DNA of 64,000 nt from Pseudanabaena galeata CCNP1313 (GTDB lineage: Bacteria; Cyanobacteriota; Cyanobacteriia; Pseudanabaenales; Pseudanabaenaceae), in assembly GCF_029910235.1 (NCBI RefSeq), contig NZ_CP112874.1:4392501-4456500 (forward strand). Direction: 5' to 3'. Shown piece by piece: positions 48,545 through 57,218 of this stretch. The notes beneath the pieces were generated by a model, which did no database searches, had not been told where the DNA came from, and saw only the letters and a list, made by a program, of their open reading frames with translations. A program made the position numbers and the translations under genes. Position 1 is the stretch's first letter, and every line of letters starts with the position of its first letter.

Positions 48545-50593
48545 ATGCAAGCTGAGACGTTGGATCTGTTGGAATGGAATCGTTTATGTCAGCATTTATC
48601 AACATTTACAACGACAAAGCTGGGGGCGATCGCCTCGGCACATTTACCAATACCCGATCGCTATGAAGATACATTAGAGTTACTCACCCAAACTAAAGAA
48701 GCCTATGCCCTCGAAGAGCGAAGTGCAGGCGTATCCCTAGATGGGATTCAAAATATTACTGAGGCGGTATTTCGAGCAGAGAAACAGGGGATTTTGTCGG
48801 CTGCTGAGCTTTGGGCGATCGCGACAACCTTAGCAGGAGCAAGAAACTTGCGTCGTCAGCTAGACAATGCTGATTACTGCCCAAATTTACAGATACTTGC
48901 TAGCGAATTGCGGACTTATCCTGATGTTGAGCAGGAAATATATCGCTGTATTGATGAAGGCGGAAATGTACTGGATCGAGCTTCGGTGAGATTAGGGGAA
49001 ATTCGCCATGAGTTAACCTCAGTGCGCGATCAGATTATTACCAAGCTGCAAAATATCATGCAGCGTAATGCTAGCTCGCTACAGGAGCAGATTATTACCC
49101 AACGTAGCGATCGCTATGTTTTATCGGTAAAGTCGCCACAACGCGATCGCGTTCCGGGAGTAATTCATGATACTTCCAGTACAGGGATGACGCTATTTGT
49201 GGAGCCGAACTCGATTGTGCAGTCCAACAATCGCTTGCGGCAATTGCTAAAAATGGAGCAAGCCCAAATCGAGATTATTTTGGCAGAACTGAGTGCCAAG
49301 ATTACGGCGATCGCGGAAGATTTGCAAAGATTGCTAATTATCGTGACTAAGATCGATCTTGCTGTGGCGCGGGCAAGGTATGGCTATTGGCTAGGAGCGA
49401 ATCCGCCACATTTTCTGGAGAGTGAGGCGATCGTCTTGCGCCAGTTGCGTCACCCATTACTGGTCTGGCAACAGCAAAACGAGGAAGGTCGCGAAGTTGT
49501 GCCAGTTGATGTGTTGATTTCGCCGCAAATCTCCGTAGTTGTGATTACAGGACCCAATACGGGCGGCAAAACTGCAACTTTAAAAACTTTTGGGCTAGCG
49601 GCTCTCATGGCAAAGGCGGGAATGTTCATTCCCGCTAAAGAACCTGTAGAAATGCCTTGGTTTGATCTCGTACTTGCCGATATTGGTGATGAGCAATCAT
49701 TACAGCAAAATCTATCAACCTTTTCGGGACATATTCGCCGCATTGGGAGAATTTTGGACTCACTTTCGCACCAATCTCTAGTACTTCTAGATGAGGTTGG
49801 GGCGGGGACTGATCCATCCGAAGGCAGCGCGATCGCTACAGCATTATTAGAATATTTAGGCGAACATACAAGACTTGCGATCGCCACGACGCACTTCGGC
49901 GAACTCAAGGCTCTGAAATACCAAAATCCTAAATTTGAAAATGCATCCGTGGAATTTGATGATGCATCCCTTGCGCCCACCTATCGGTTGTTGTGGGGTA
50001 TCCCTGGGCGTTCTAATGCCCTTGCGATCGCAGGTCGGTTAGGTTTATCACAGGATATTCTCGAAGCTGCTCAAGTGCGTGTCGGCGTTGGCTCTGCGGA
50101 AATGAATGACGTGATCGCGGAACTGGAAGCTCAACGCCGTGAACAAACTCAAAAAACTGAAGCCGCCGCGCATTTACTCGCTGAAACTGAACGATTACAC
50201 AAAGAAATTTTGGATCGTGCCGAACTAATGCGATCGCAGGCAAAAGAACTACGTGAACGTCAAGAAAAAGAGGTAAATGCAGCGATCGCCCAAGCCCAAA
50301 AGGAAGTCGGTCGTGTGATCCGCAAATTGCAAAAGGGTGAGCAGCTAGGTGAACAGCTAGTTGCGGATGTCCAACGTACTGAGCAAAGAATTGAGGAATT
50401 AACTAAGCGCCATATGCCTATCACTTCTGAGCAAAAAATTGAAGTGCAGTTAAAAATTGGCGATCGCGTTCGCATTCCTAAATTTGGCAAAATTGCTCAA
50501 GTATTGACAGTTCCGAATAGTTCAGGTGAATTTTCTGTAAGGTTAGGAACTATGAAGCTAACTGTAAATATCTCAGACACCGAAAAAGTCTAA
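48545..50593 (+). CDS. mutS2: MutS2 family protein lacking the Smr nuclease domain
   Basis: 682 residues; typical MutS2 has about 780-800. The clamp and lever regions (residues 1-320) come first. The ATPase has Walker A VITGPNTGGKTATLKT, VLADIGDEQSLQQNLSTFSG, Walker B LVLLDEVGAGTDPSEG and IATTHFGELKALKY. A coiled-coil region (~510-630) and a KOW-like strand segment (KIGDRVRIPKFGKIAQVLTV) end the protein at SDTEKV. The C-terminal Smr endonuclease domain is absent. MutS2 proteins act on recombination intermediates or collided ribosomes. Confidence 0.9.
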   Translation: MQAETLDLLEWNRLCQHLSTFTTTKLGAIASAHLPIPDRYEDTLELLTQTKEAYALEERSAGVSLDGIQNITEAVFRAEKQGILSAAELWAIATTLAGARNLRRQLDNADYCPNLQILASELRTYPDVEQEIYRCIDEGGNVLDRASVRLGEIRHELTSVRDQIITKLQNIMQRNASSLQEQIITQRSDRYVLSVKSPQRDRVPGVIHDTSSTGMTLFVEPNSIVQSNNRLRQLLKMEQAQIEIILAELSAKITAIAEDLQRLLIIVTKIDLAVARARYGYWLGANPPHFLESEAIVLRQLRHPLLVWQQQNEEGREVVPVDVLISPQISVVVITGPNTGGKTATLKTFGLAALMAKAGMFIPAKEPVEMPWFDLVLADIGDEQSLQQNLSTFSGHIRRIGRILDSLSHQSLVLLDEVGAGTDPSEGSAIATALLEYLGEHTRLAIATTHFGELKALKYQNPKFENASVEFDDASLAPTYRLLWGIPGRSNALAIAGRLGLSQDILEAAQVRVGVGSAEMNDVIAELEAQRREQTQKTEAAAHLLAETERLHKEILDRAELMRSQAKELRERQEKEVNAAIAQAQKEVGRVIRKLQKGEQLGEQLVADVQRTEQRIEELTKRHMPITSEQKIEVQLKIGDRVRIPKFGKIAQVLTVPNSSGEFSVRLGTMKLTVNISDTEKV

Positions 50594-50640
50594 AGTAAAA
50601 GCTGAGCTTTGCGCCGCTTTTAGTTTTTGGGGTTTTAGTT

Positions 50641-51093
50641 ATGTTGCAATTTTTTCAGTTTGAAGCCGATTTCGTCGCCACCTTGCGCTGTATTCCGATG
50701 CAAGTACGCTACAAGCTAGACACCTGTGGCATTAAACTCAAACTGCAACATTGGCTAAGTTTTTCCACCATACAGCGCCAAAAACTAATTGATTTACCCT
50801 GTACGACTAACAAAGAAATCAAAGAATATAGAGAACATCTGCGATCGCAAGTTTTTCAAAATTTCAACATATATCCTAGTGATTTGCCCATTGAACAAGA
50901 TCCTGCATGGATGCAAACCAACGTGATTCCCCTCAGCGTTTTGCAGCACGCGCAGGAATTAAACATAGCGATCGCCCCAGCTCAATGGCAAAGCATCACC
51001 CCACTGCAACGTTTTGCCCTGATTAAGCTCAGTACATCCGATCACGAAAACAATAATTTCTTACCTGCCTTGCAAGAATTTGGACTTATATAG
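50641..51093 (+). CDS. Nitrate reductase associated protein
   Basis: 150 residues. The sequence FQFEADFVATLRCIPMQVRY, KLDTCGIKLKLQHWLSF, QWQSITPLQRFALIKLS and NNFLPALQEFGL matches the cyanobacterial nitrate-reductase-associated family. These proteins are linked to nitrate assimilation, but their exact function is unclear. No nar or nir gene is next to it here. Confidence 0.85.
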   Translation: MLQFFQFEADFVATLRCIPMQVRYKLDTCGIKLKLQHWLSFSTIQRQKLIDLPCTTNKEIKEYREHLRSQVFQNFNIYPSDLPIEQDPAWMQTNVIPLSVLQHAQELNIAIAPAQWQSITPLQRFALIKLSTSDHENNNFLPALQEFGLI

Positions 51094-51186
51094 CTGTTGT
51101 CACTTGAACTAGGACAAATAAAAGCGAGTAGCGGCGCGAAGCGCCGCTACTCGCTTTTTGGGTTTTATAACCTAAACTGATAAACG
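51090..51186. repeat. Family A-like element, copy 4
   Basis: TATAGCTGTTGTCACTTGAA, then a palindrome with arm AAAAGCGAGTAGCGGCGC, loop GAA, complement, then GGGTTTTATAACC. The left part matches family A; the right is diverged. Confidence 0.6.
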
Positions 51187-51227
51187 CTATAAATTCACGA
51201 AAGCTTGACAACACTTTTGTGAATTAA

Positions 51228-51336
51228 CGTCAGTTCGACGAAAGCGAAAAATGGTAAGAATCGCTAAGCGATTCTTACCATTTTTCGCCATTTGCGGCTT
51301 GCAAAGCACGCCGCAAATGGCTATATCGAACTCACG
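51228..51336 (-). repeat. Family C element, copy 4
   Basis: 109 bp. TGAATTAA lies on both sides (51220-51227 and 51338-51345). One internal palindrome has a changed tip (GGCTTGCAAAGCACGCC). The left flank is a family D repeat (51192-51225: AATTCACGAAAG...CTTTTGTGAATT). Confidence 0.88.
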
Positions 51337-51357
51337 TTGAATTAAAAACAAACCTTT

Positions 51358-51400
51358 ACTCCGTAAAGAAAAAGGAGTGCAAAGCACTCCTTTTTCTTTA
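51358..51400. terminator. OmpR gene terminator palindrome
   Basis: AAAGAAAAAGGAGTGC, loop AAA, GCACTCCTTTTTCTTT, covering the regulator's stop at 51398. Confidence 0.75.
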
Positions 51401-52075
51401 TGAAAGTTGGCTCAAACGATAGCCAACACCATGAATTGTCTCGATCAAATTGTGAGGCGCAGCAGCACCCTTCAACTTGTTCCGCAGACTCTTGATCGTG
51501 GCATTGATCGTATCTTCTCTAGGTGGATCAGTAAGCGACCAAACATGTTCCACAATCGTGATCCGCTTGAGGACTTGACGACCATGATGGAGCAACAACT
51601 CTAGGATGTTGTACTCCTTCGGAGTCAAATGCACAGATTGTCCAGCATAGGAAACCTCGTGCATACCAGGATCGAGTTGCAGTTCCCCCCAACGCAAAAC
51701 TGTGGGTTCTGCAATCTGAGCGCGGCGCGACAAGGCGCGAATACGAGCCATCAACTCAGGTGGATCAATCGGTTTGACGAGATAATCGTCAGCACCAGCA
51801 TCTAGCCCCTGAACCTTGTCAGAACTCATATCTAGCGCAGTCACCATCAAAATTGGGATGTTATTGCCATGCGCCCGTAAACGACGACATAGGTTAATTC
51901 CATCCAGCTTTGGTAGCATGACATCTAGCAAGATCAGGTTATAGTCGTCAGCTTGAGATTTCTCCCAGCCTTCTTCACCGTCCCGCGCAATGTCTACAAC
52001 ACAATGTTGACTAGTTAACACTTCGGCTAACGTGTCAGCCAAATTGGCATCATCTTCTACAAGGAGAATTCTCAT
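51398..52075 (-). CDS. OmpR/PhoB-family response regulator
   Basis: 225 residues from ATG 52075. Receiver domain: RILLVEDDANLADTLAEVL, phospho-aspartate in LILLDVMLPKLDG, MVTALD and KPIDPPELMARIRAL. The winged-helix output domain has LTPKEYNILELLLHHGRQVL, LRNKLKGAAAPHNLIETIHG and VGYRLSQL. The histidine kinase partner is not in the window, and its target genes cannot be told. Confidence 0.93.
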   Translation of the reverse strand: MRILLVEDDANLADTLAEVLTSQHCVVDIARDGEEGWEKSQADDYNLILLDVMLPKLDGINLCRRLRAHGNNIPILMVTALDMSSDKVQGLDAGADDYLVKPIDPPELMARIRALSRRAQIAEPTVLRWGELQLDPGMHEVSYAGQSVHLTPKEYNILELLLHHGRQVLKRITIVEHVWSLTDPPREDTINATIKSLRNKLKGAAAPHNLIETIHGVGYRLSQLS

Positions 52076-52087
52076 TGGATCGATCAA

Positions 52088-52691
52088 ATCACAGTTATTT
52101 AAGTTTGATAGGTGCTTAGCTATATGCTAACGGATACCTTTACAGGTTTATGAAGAATATGAACTTTATAAATCTCGTTAACATGATTCACCCCTATCTA
52201 ATTGAATCATATACGAAAGATCGAATGCTTTTTCATAAATGCAAAAATTTTAAGTATTATTGCGATAAAAAAATCGACAATCACTTTTATTTAATAAATT
52301 TTAAATAAAAAAATCACAATATAGCAATCCTAAATGAATCGCAAGAAGCTAAAGCTCATAACAAGGGGCTTTAGCTTCTTGCCTTTCTTACCAAATGATT
52401 TAGGATTGCTAAGTAGCTAGGCATAATTAATCACAAAGCAAAACCCGTAAAGTTGCGCCCCCGCAGTGGCGCAACTTTACGGGTTTTGGAGTTTATTTTG
52501 CTCAAGTACTCATATAGCGCTTTGCGATGAATAAAATCCAGAGAAATTTTTGAAGACGACGCGAAGCGTCGTCTTCAAAAATTTCTCTGGACTACTGCAA
52601 CTTTCTATTTGATTTCTGTGACGCTTGGATCGTTGCTGAGTTAAATTGATTCTATAGAGACTCACAAACCCTAAAAAATCTTTGTTAAAAA
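52088..52691. other. 600-bp gap with three inverted-repeat elements
   Basis: 52130-52320 is AT-rich and probably holds the regulator's promoter. 52322-52411 has 14-bp perfect ends TAGCAATCCTAAAT/ATTTAGGATTGCTA around an AAGAAGCTAAAGC palindrome. 52409-52488 is an inverted family B element. 52537-52591 is a 26-bp perfect palindrome (TCCAGAGAAATTTTTGAAGA then CGACGC, loop GAA). No gene is seen. Confidence 0.75.
52409..52488 (-). repeat. Family B element, copy 2 (inverted)
   Basis: Tail AAGTAGCTAGGCATAATTAA, then palindrome AAAACCCGTAAAGTTGCGCC/GGCGCAACTTTACGGGTTTT. Against copy 1 at 3294 (AAAACCCATAAAGTTACGCC), both differences are compensated in the other arm. Confidence 0.8.
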
Positions 52692-54002
52692 ATGATTGCG
52701 AATTTATCTACCTTTAAGACAACAGCATCTCAAGAAATTTTTGCTAAAGCCAAGGAGCTAATGCCCGGCGGTGTAAGCTCTCCCGTTCGAGCCTTTAAAT
52801 CAGTTGGTGGTGAGCCAATCGTGTTTGATCGCGTAAATGGTGCTTATGCATGGGATATCGATGGCAACAAATACATCGACTATGTTGGTTCATGGGGACC
52901 TGCGATCGTCGGACATTCCCATCCAGAAGTCATCGAAGCACTACATAAAGCCCTCGAAAAAGGTACAAGTTTCGGCGCTCCCTGCGTTCTTGAAAACCAA
53001 CTCGCCGAAATGGTCATCGAAGCTGTACCTAGCGTTGAAATGGTTCGCTTTGTGAACTCTGGTACAGAAGCCTGTATGTCCGTATTGCGCTTGATGAGAG
53101 CTTTCACAGGTCGTGACAAAATCATTAAGTTTGAAGGCTGCTATCACGGTCACGCGGATATGTTCTTGGTTAAGGCTGGTTCGGGCGTGGCTACTCTCGG
53201 CTTGCCCGATTCCCCTGGTGTGCCAAAATCCACGACAGCGAATACCCTCACTGCTCCCTATAACGACCTTGAAGCAGTCAAAGCCTTATTTGCCGAAAAC
53301 CCCGATCAAATTTCTGGCGTAATTATTGAACCAGTAGTCGGTAATGCTGGCTGTATTGTGCCTAAAGATGGATTTTTACAAGGCTTAAAAGATCTTTGTC
53401 ATGCTAATGGAGCTTTGTTAGTATTCGATGAAGTGATGACAGGATTCCGCCTTTCCTACGGTGGCGCACAGGCTCGTTTTGGCGTTACTCCTGACTTGAC
53501 CACAATGGGTAAGGTCATTGGTGGTGGGTTACCCGTAGGAGCCTATGGTGGGCGCAAAGATATTATGTCGATGGTTGCTCCTGCTGGCCCCATGTATCAG
53601 GCTGGAACATTGTCAGGTAATCCTTTGGCGATGACCGCAGGTATTAAAACCATGGAAATCCTCAAGCGGGCAGGCTCCTATGAATACCTTGAGCAAATTA
53701 CTAAGAAATTAGCCGAAGGTATGTTGGCGATCGCCCATGAAACTGGACATGCTGCTACGGGTAATATTGTTGGTGCAATGTTTGGGATGTTTTTTACTAG
53801 CCAACAAGTTTATGACTATGAAGATGCCAAAACTAGCGATACTGCTAAGTTTGCTAAATTCCATCGTGGCATGTTAGAGCATGGCGTTTATCTTGCACCT
53901 TCGCAGTTTGAGGCTGGTTTCACATCCCTAGCCCATACTGATGCTGATGTGGAAGTGACATTAGCCGCGACTCGGGCTGTATTGTCGCAAATTGCCGTTT
54001 AA
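52692..54002 (+). CDS. hemL: Glutamate-1-semialdehyde 2,1-aminomutase
   Basis: 436 residues, PLP-dependent. It makes 5-aminolevulinate for heme, chlorophyll and bilins. Signatures: [38 protein letters not shown], the catalytic lysine in [18 protein letters not shown] and [14 protein letters not shown]. Length normal. A stem-loop terminator (TTTTGATGAGATG...CATCTCATCAAAA) follows at about 54008-54042. Confidence 0.97.
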   Translation: MIANLSTFKTTASQEIFAKAKELMPGGVSSPVRAFKSVGGEPIVFDRVNGAYAWDIDGNKYIDYVGSWGPAIVGHSHPEVIEALHKALEKGTSFGAPCVLENQLAEMVIEAVPSVEMVRFVNSGTEACMSVLRLMRAFTGRDKIIKFEGCYHGHADMFLVKAGSGVATLGLPDSPGVPKSTTANTLTAPYNDLEAVKALFAENPDQISGVIIEPVVGNAGCIVPKDGFLQGLKDLCHANGALLVFDEVMTGFRLSYGGAQARFGVTPDLTTMGKVIGGGLPVGAYGGRKDIMSMVAPAGPMYQAGTLSGNPLAMTAGIKTMEILKRAGSYEYLEQITKKLAEGMLAIAHETGHAATGNIVGAMFGMFFTSQQVYDYEDAKTSDTAKFAKFHRGMLEHGVYLAPSQFEAGFTSLAHTDADVEVTLAATRAVLSQIAV

Positions 54003-54183
54003 AACAATTTTGATGAGATGGGCTTTACTCATCTCATCAAAAAAAGTTCATGTTGTAACAGCTTTCGCAAAAAGTCATTTACAATGTTGGTTAATTATTT
54101 CTAGGCTGATTCGCTTAAGCTCATTTCGCAAGTCAATTCAGCTTAGAACATCAAAGCATTGAAATTTCTCCTACACAAATCTG

Positions 54184-54810
54184 ATGCTGACAGAAAACTC
54201 AACTGCTAGTACTAAATCTAATAATGGTAATTACAACGGCTCTCCTGCGCCTTTACCAAGAGCCGATTACTACATGAGCTTACACAAAGAGCTAGACCAT
54301 CTTGAAGAAATGGTGCTGGAAAGTGGCCCTCGCGTGATGGGTCATACCGTCATCGATGAAGAAAAACTATGTCAGCAGATCGATCGCGTGAGATTGTCCG
54401 TACCTGAGTCGATCGCTAAAGCTGAAGAGATATTGCTCTACAAACAAGATCTTGTTGCTGAAGCTCAACAATACGCCGAGGATTTGATTAAGTCGGCTGA
54501 GCTAAGGGCGAGTCAGCTATTAGAAGAGTCGGCTATAATTCATCAGGCAGAGCAGGAAGCAAGTCAAATTCGTCGTGAACTCCAAGAGGAATGCGAACAG
54601 GTGAAATCGCAAACCCTTAATGAAGTTAATCAAATGCGCCGTCAAGCCCAAAAAGATCTGGATTTATTGCATCAACGGGTAACGGGTGAAGTCCAAGATA
54701 TGCAGCGTGGTGCTGATGAATATAGCGATCGCGTCTTGGGTAATCTGGAATCTCAACTAATCGACATGATTAAAATTGTGCAAAATGGGCGTAAGGAGTT
54801 ACGACTATAG
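54184..54810 (+). CDS. Coiled-coil, DivIVA-like cyanobacterial protein
   Basis: 208 residues. After a low-complexity start (residues 1-25) comes YMSLHKELDHLEEMVLESGP, then a long helix from ~75 to 195 with heptads (AEAQQYAEDLIKSAELRASQ, LLEESAIIHQAEQEASQIRR). The layout is like DivIVA/Cdv3-type scaffold proteins of cyanobacteria, which act at division or pole sites. This identification is tentative. Confidence 0.65.
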   Translation: MLTENSTASTKSNNGNYNGSPAPLPRADYYMSLHKELDHLEEMVLESGPRVMGHTVIDEEKLCQQIDRVRLSVPESIAKAEEILLYKQDLVAEAQQYAEDLIKSAELRASQLLEESAIIHQAEQEASQIRRELQEECEQVKSQTLNEVNQMRRQAQKDLDLLHQRVTGEVQDMQRGADEYSDRVLGNLESQLIDMIKIVQNGRKELRL

Positions 54811-54955
54811 ATAAGCTCTGCTCGATTTTTGATTAAGAAGACCAGATGATGATCGCGGTAGATAAGCAAAATAAATCAGATTCCTTTGAGCAGAAGTTAT
54901 GGAAAACTAACGAAGCAAGCTAAAATCTACGTCTTAGAGCCAAGATATTTGTGTC

Positions 54956-55528
54956 ATGAGAAAATTTGCCGCGCGATCGCTAATTACCCTTGCAGCTATG
55001 ACCACCACGATGTTAGCTGTGGCTACAGTAGTGCGATCGCAGCCCAAGCCAAGCGCAACACCAAACGCAACAACATCAGTCGAGATTTCACGACCAGAGA
55101 AACCAGCAATTCCTTCAAGCAAAAAAGCTAGTTTCGTAAAAATGTTTGAAGACATCGCGATCGCCCCGAACTTTACGCCGAAAGTGATCGAACTACGGGG
55201 GATTAGTGGTGGTGGAGTTGAGACTCAAAAAAAATCTGGACGCAAAGTGACTGAAACAGGTGACTGTATTGGTTTTATTGACGCAGAACCCGATCACAAA
55301 ATCACCTTAACAAGACCGTTTCGCTCTCTAAAACTACAAGTCAAAAGTTCTGGTGATACAGTCCTGCTAGTACGTGGACCTGGGGGCAGTTGGTGCAGCG
55401 ATGATGTTAGCGATCGCAACCCAGAGATTGGCGGCGACTGGCTAGAAGGAACCTATGAAGTATGGATTGGCTCCTACGAAGAAAACACCTCGTTTCCTTA
55501 CTTACTCCAACTTACCGAGCAACCATAA
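54956..55528 (+). CDS. Exported protein with C-terminal beta domain
   Basis: 190 residues. Signal peptide MRKFAARSLITLAAMTTTML, then a Ser/Thr/Pro linker (PSATPNATTSVEISRPEKPA). The C-terminal ~100 residues (HKITLTRPFRSLKLQVKSSG, DTVLLVRGPGGSWCSDDVSD, GTYEVWIGSYEE) resemble the small pre-peptidase-C-like domains of cyanobacterial secreted proteins. Two cysteines may form a disulfide. Function unknown. Confidence 0.75.
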   Translation: MRKFAARSLITLAAMTTTMLAVATVVRSQPKPSATPNATTSVEISRPEKPAIPSSKKASFVKMFEDIAIAPNFTPKVIELRGISGGGVETQKKSGRKVTETGDCIGFIDAEPDHKITLTRPFRSLKLQVKSSGDTVLLVRGPGGSWCSDDVSDRNPEIGGDWLEGTYEVWIGSYEENTSFPYLLQLTEQP

Positions 55529-55531
55529 AAC

Positions 55532-55564
55532 AATTATGGGCGGCGCGAAGCGCCGCCCATAATT
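55532..55564. terminator. Bidirectional palindrome
   Basis: AATTATGGGCGGCGC, loop GAA, perfect complement, between convergent genes and covering the stop at 55563. Confidence 0.75.
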
Positions 55565-56120
55565 AAATTGGACAACCCAAAGTTTGACGACTGTCATTTT
55601 TGGTGAATGGATGCGTACCGCTAGCGATCGTACAAAGATACAGGCGAGTGCGATCGTCTAGGTTCCGAACACCCGTAAACTCTGTATCGGCACAGGTTCG
55701 CAAATTCTTGAAAATTGCACCCCGCAAATTTGTCCCCCGCAGATTAGACCCCTTCATAATTGCGCCTGTAAAATCAGCCTCTATCAAATTTGCACCGCTA
55801 AAATTAGTGACACTAAGATTAGCTCGAATAAATTTGCTATTTGAAGAGTTTGACCAAGTTAAGTTAGCCCAGCTTAAGTCTGCATCCGAGAAATTTGCTC
55901 CCCTTAGTAAAGCACCTCTCAGGTTTGTCTCAATCAAGTTTGCCCCTGTCAAATTTGACTCGATCAAATTAGCACTACTCAGATCAGCCTTGTTCAAAGT
56001 AGATCCACGCAAATCAATACCAATCAAAACAACACTGCGTAGTTGGGCATTGCTGAGATCTATGTTAGAAAAGTTACGTTGTCCCTGTCTATATAGTTCC
56101 AACAGTTGCGCGACTTCCAA
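55563..56120 (-). CDS. Pentapeptide-repeat protein
   Basis: 185 residues. The preferred start is TTG 56120, preceded by TTAGGAG at 8-nt spacing, giving MEVAQLLELYRQGQRNFSNI; a TTG six codons upstream is the alternative. About 20 pentapeptides A(N/D)LxX run from residue ~18 to 135 (SSANLIESNLTGANLIETNL). The C-terminus YLCTIASGTHPFTKNDSRQT then LGCPI is conserved in cyanobacterial relatives. No signal peptide, so probably cytoplasmic. Function unknown. Confidence 0.8.
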   Translation of the reverse strand: MEVAQLLELYRQGQRNFSNIDLSNAQLRSVVLIGIDLRGSTLNKADLSSANLIESNLTGANLIETNLRGALLRGANFSDADLSWANLTWSNSSNSKFIRANLSVTNFSGANLIEADFTGAIMKGSNLRGTNLRGAIFKNLRTCADTEFTGVRNLDDRTRLYLCTIASGTHPFTKNDSRQTLGCPI

Positions 56121-56367
56121 AGCGGTTACTCCTAACAAAATGATATTGCTTAATTATCTTGAGTTACTGCCAATAAAAATATAGCGATCGCCAGCAACTA
56201 GCAAATTTATTTGAAAATTTCGGTCTGGGCTAAAATTTTAGCTTACTTTAAGCTTTCATCTCAAGCCAAAATCATAAAAGCCGCTTATAACAACGTGATA
56301 ATAACTGAGTTTCTACTCAATGCGATCGCTATTCCCAAAAATTGGTAGTCCTAAAAAGGAAAGGATT

Positions 56368-56418
56368 TAAACAGGTAAGGATAGGCGGTGCGAAGCGCCG
56401 CCTATCCTTACCTGTTTA
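56368..56418. repeat. 24-bp palindrome
   Basis: Arm TAAACAGGTAAGGATAGGCG then G(T)GC, loop GAA, complement with one T-G position. It lies downstream of the DUF29 gene and probably terminates it. Confidence 0.65.
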
Positions 56419-56432
56419 GCACTACCCCAAAA

Positions 56433-56885
56433 TTAATCCCAAAAATCGACATTAAGCATCGTGTCGATATCGCGACCAAATTGCCATGTATCTGGGAATT
56501 GGTAGTCAGGATATTCAATCCTGATCCGCTTTAAGGAAGTTTCAAAGCAATCATCAAACATTTTTAAGAAGTGCCTTTTCAAGCTGGGAGATTGCCGAAT
56601 CAGCTTATTAATATCTCTACGTTGATCAAATATTGTCAGCAACCAGCCTCTATAGCATTCAGGCATATTTACATAGCATCGTTTAAGAATATGCTCGATT
56701 AATCTCTCTAATCTATGCTCAATCTCACGCTTATTACTACCTGACAAGCCCTCTAACTCCTCTATTAAATTTTCGACATCAAGATTGTGAAAGTCACCCG
56801 CCTTTAATTGGGCGATCGCCGTCTCTAGCCATAGATCAAGATCGCGATCATACAAAGATAATGATGGTGCAATTGCTTGAGTCAT
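56433..56885 (-). CDS. DUF29 family protein (second paralog)
   Basis: 150 residues, MTQAIAPSLSLYDRDLDLWL. DUF29 motifs GDFHNLDVENLIEELEGLSG, LIEHILKRCYVNMP and FPDTWQFGRDIDTMLNVDFW are all present. It is clearly diverged from the copy at 25429-25887, so not a recent duplicate. Function unknown. Confidence 0.85.
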   Translation of the reverse strand: MTQAIAPSLSLYDRDLDLWLETAIAQLKAGDFHNLDVENLIEELEGLSGSNKREIEHRLERLIEHILKRCYVNMPECYRGWLLTIFDQRRDINKLIRQSPSLKRHFLKMFDDCFETSLKRIRIEYPDYQFPDTWQFGRDIDTMLNVDFWD

Positions 56886-57218
56886 ATTGCCTCATTTGAT
56901 TTTTGGTTATAAATTCTACATGAATAGACTTAAGACAGATTGAGCTACTCCCTTCCCAGTCTACAAGTGATGCGGCGCGAAGCGCCGCATCACTAAGGTC
57001 TTAGGCAATACCATCAGGGGCTTTCCTATGGTCTGGAAAACACTATAAGATATAAGCTAAATATAAACTTTAATTACAGCAATTTCCGAGCAAACGAACC
57101 AAGAGATTTTTAGAAAGTGTTGCTTTGCAACACTTTCTAAAAATCTCTTGGTTCGAGTCTGAACGCAAAGTGCTGTAAGTTGCCTCATTACTTTTGTCTA
57201 AATTTTCAGTAACCCGCT
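56886..57218. other. Gap with a family E element
   Basis: A short GATGCGGCGC/GCGCCGCATC palindrome lies near 56969-56993. Family E copy 3 occupies 57074-57178. The valS start follows 40 bp later. Confidence 0.6.
57074..57178. repeat. Family E element, copy 3
   Basis: Ends TTACAGCA/TGCTGTAA (8-bp perfect). Palindrome arm AAGAGATTTTTAGAAAGTGT then TGC, and a GAACGCAAAG near the right end. This is the clearest copy of the family. Confidence 0.8.

Noticed and set aside
50260-50490. ORFs antisense to mutS2
   Set aside because: They are shadows of the strongly coding mutS2 frame.
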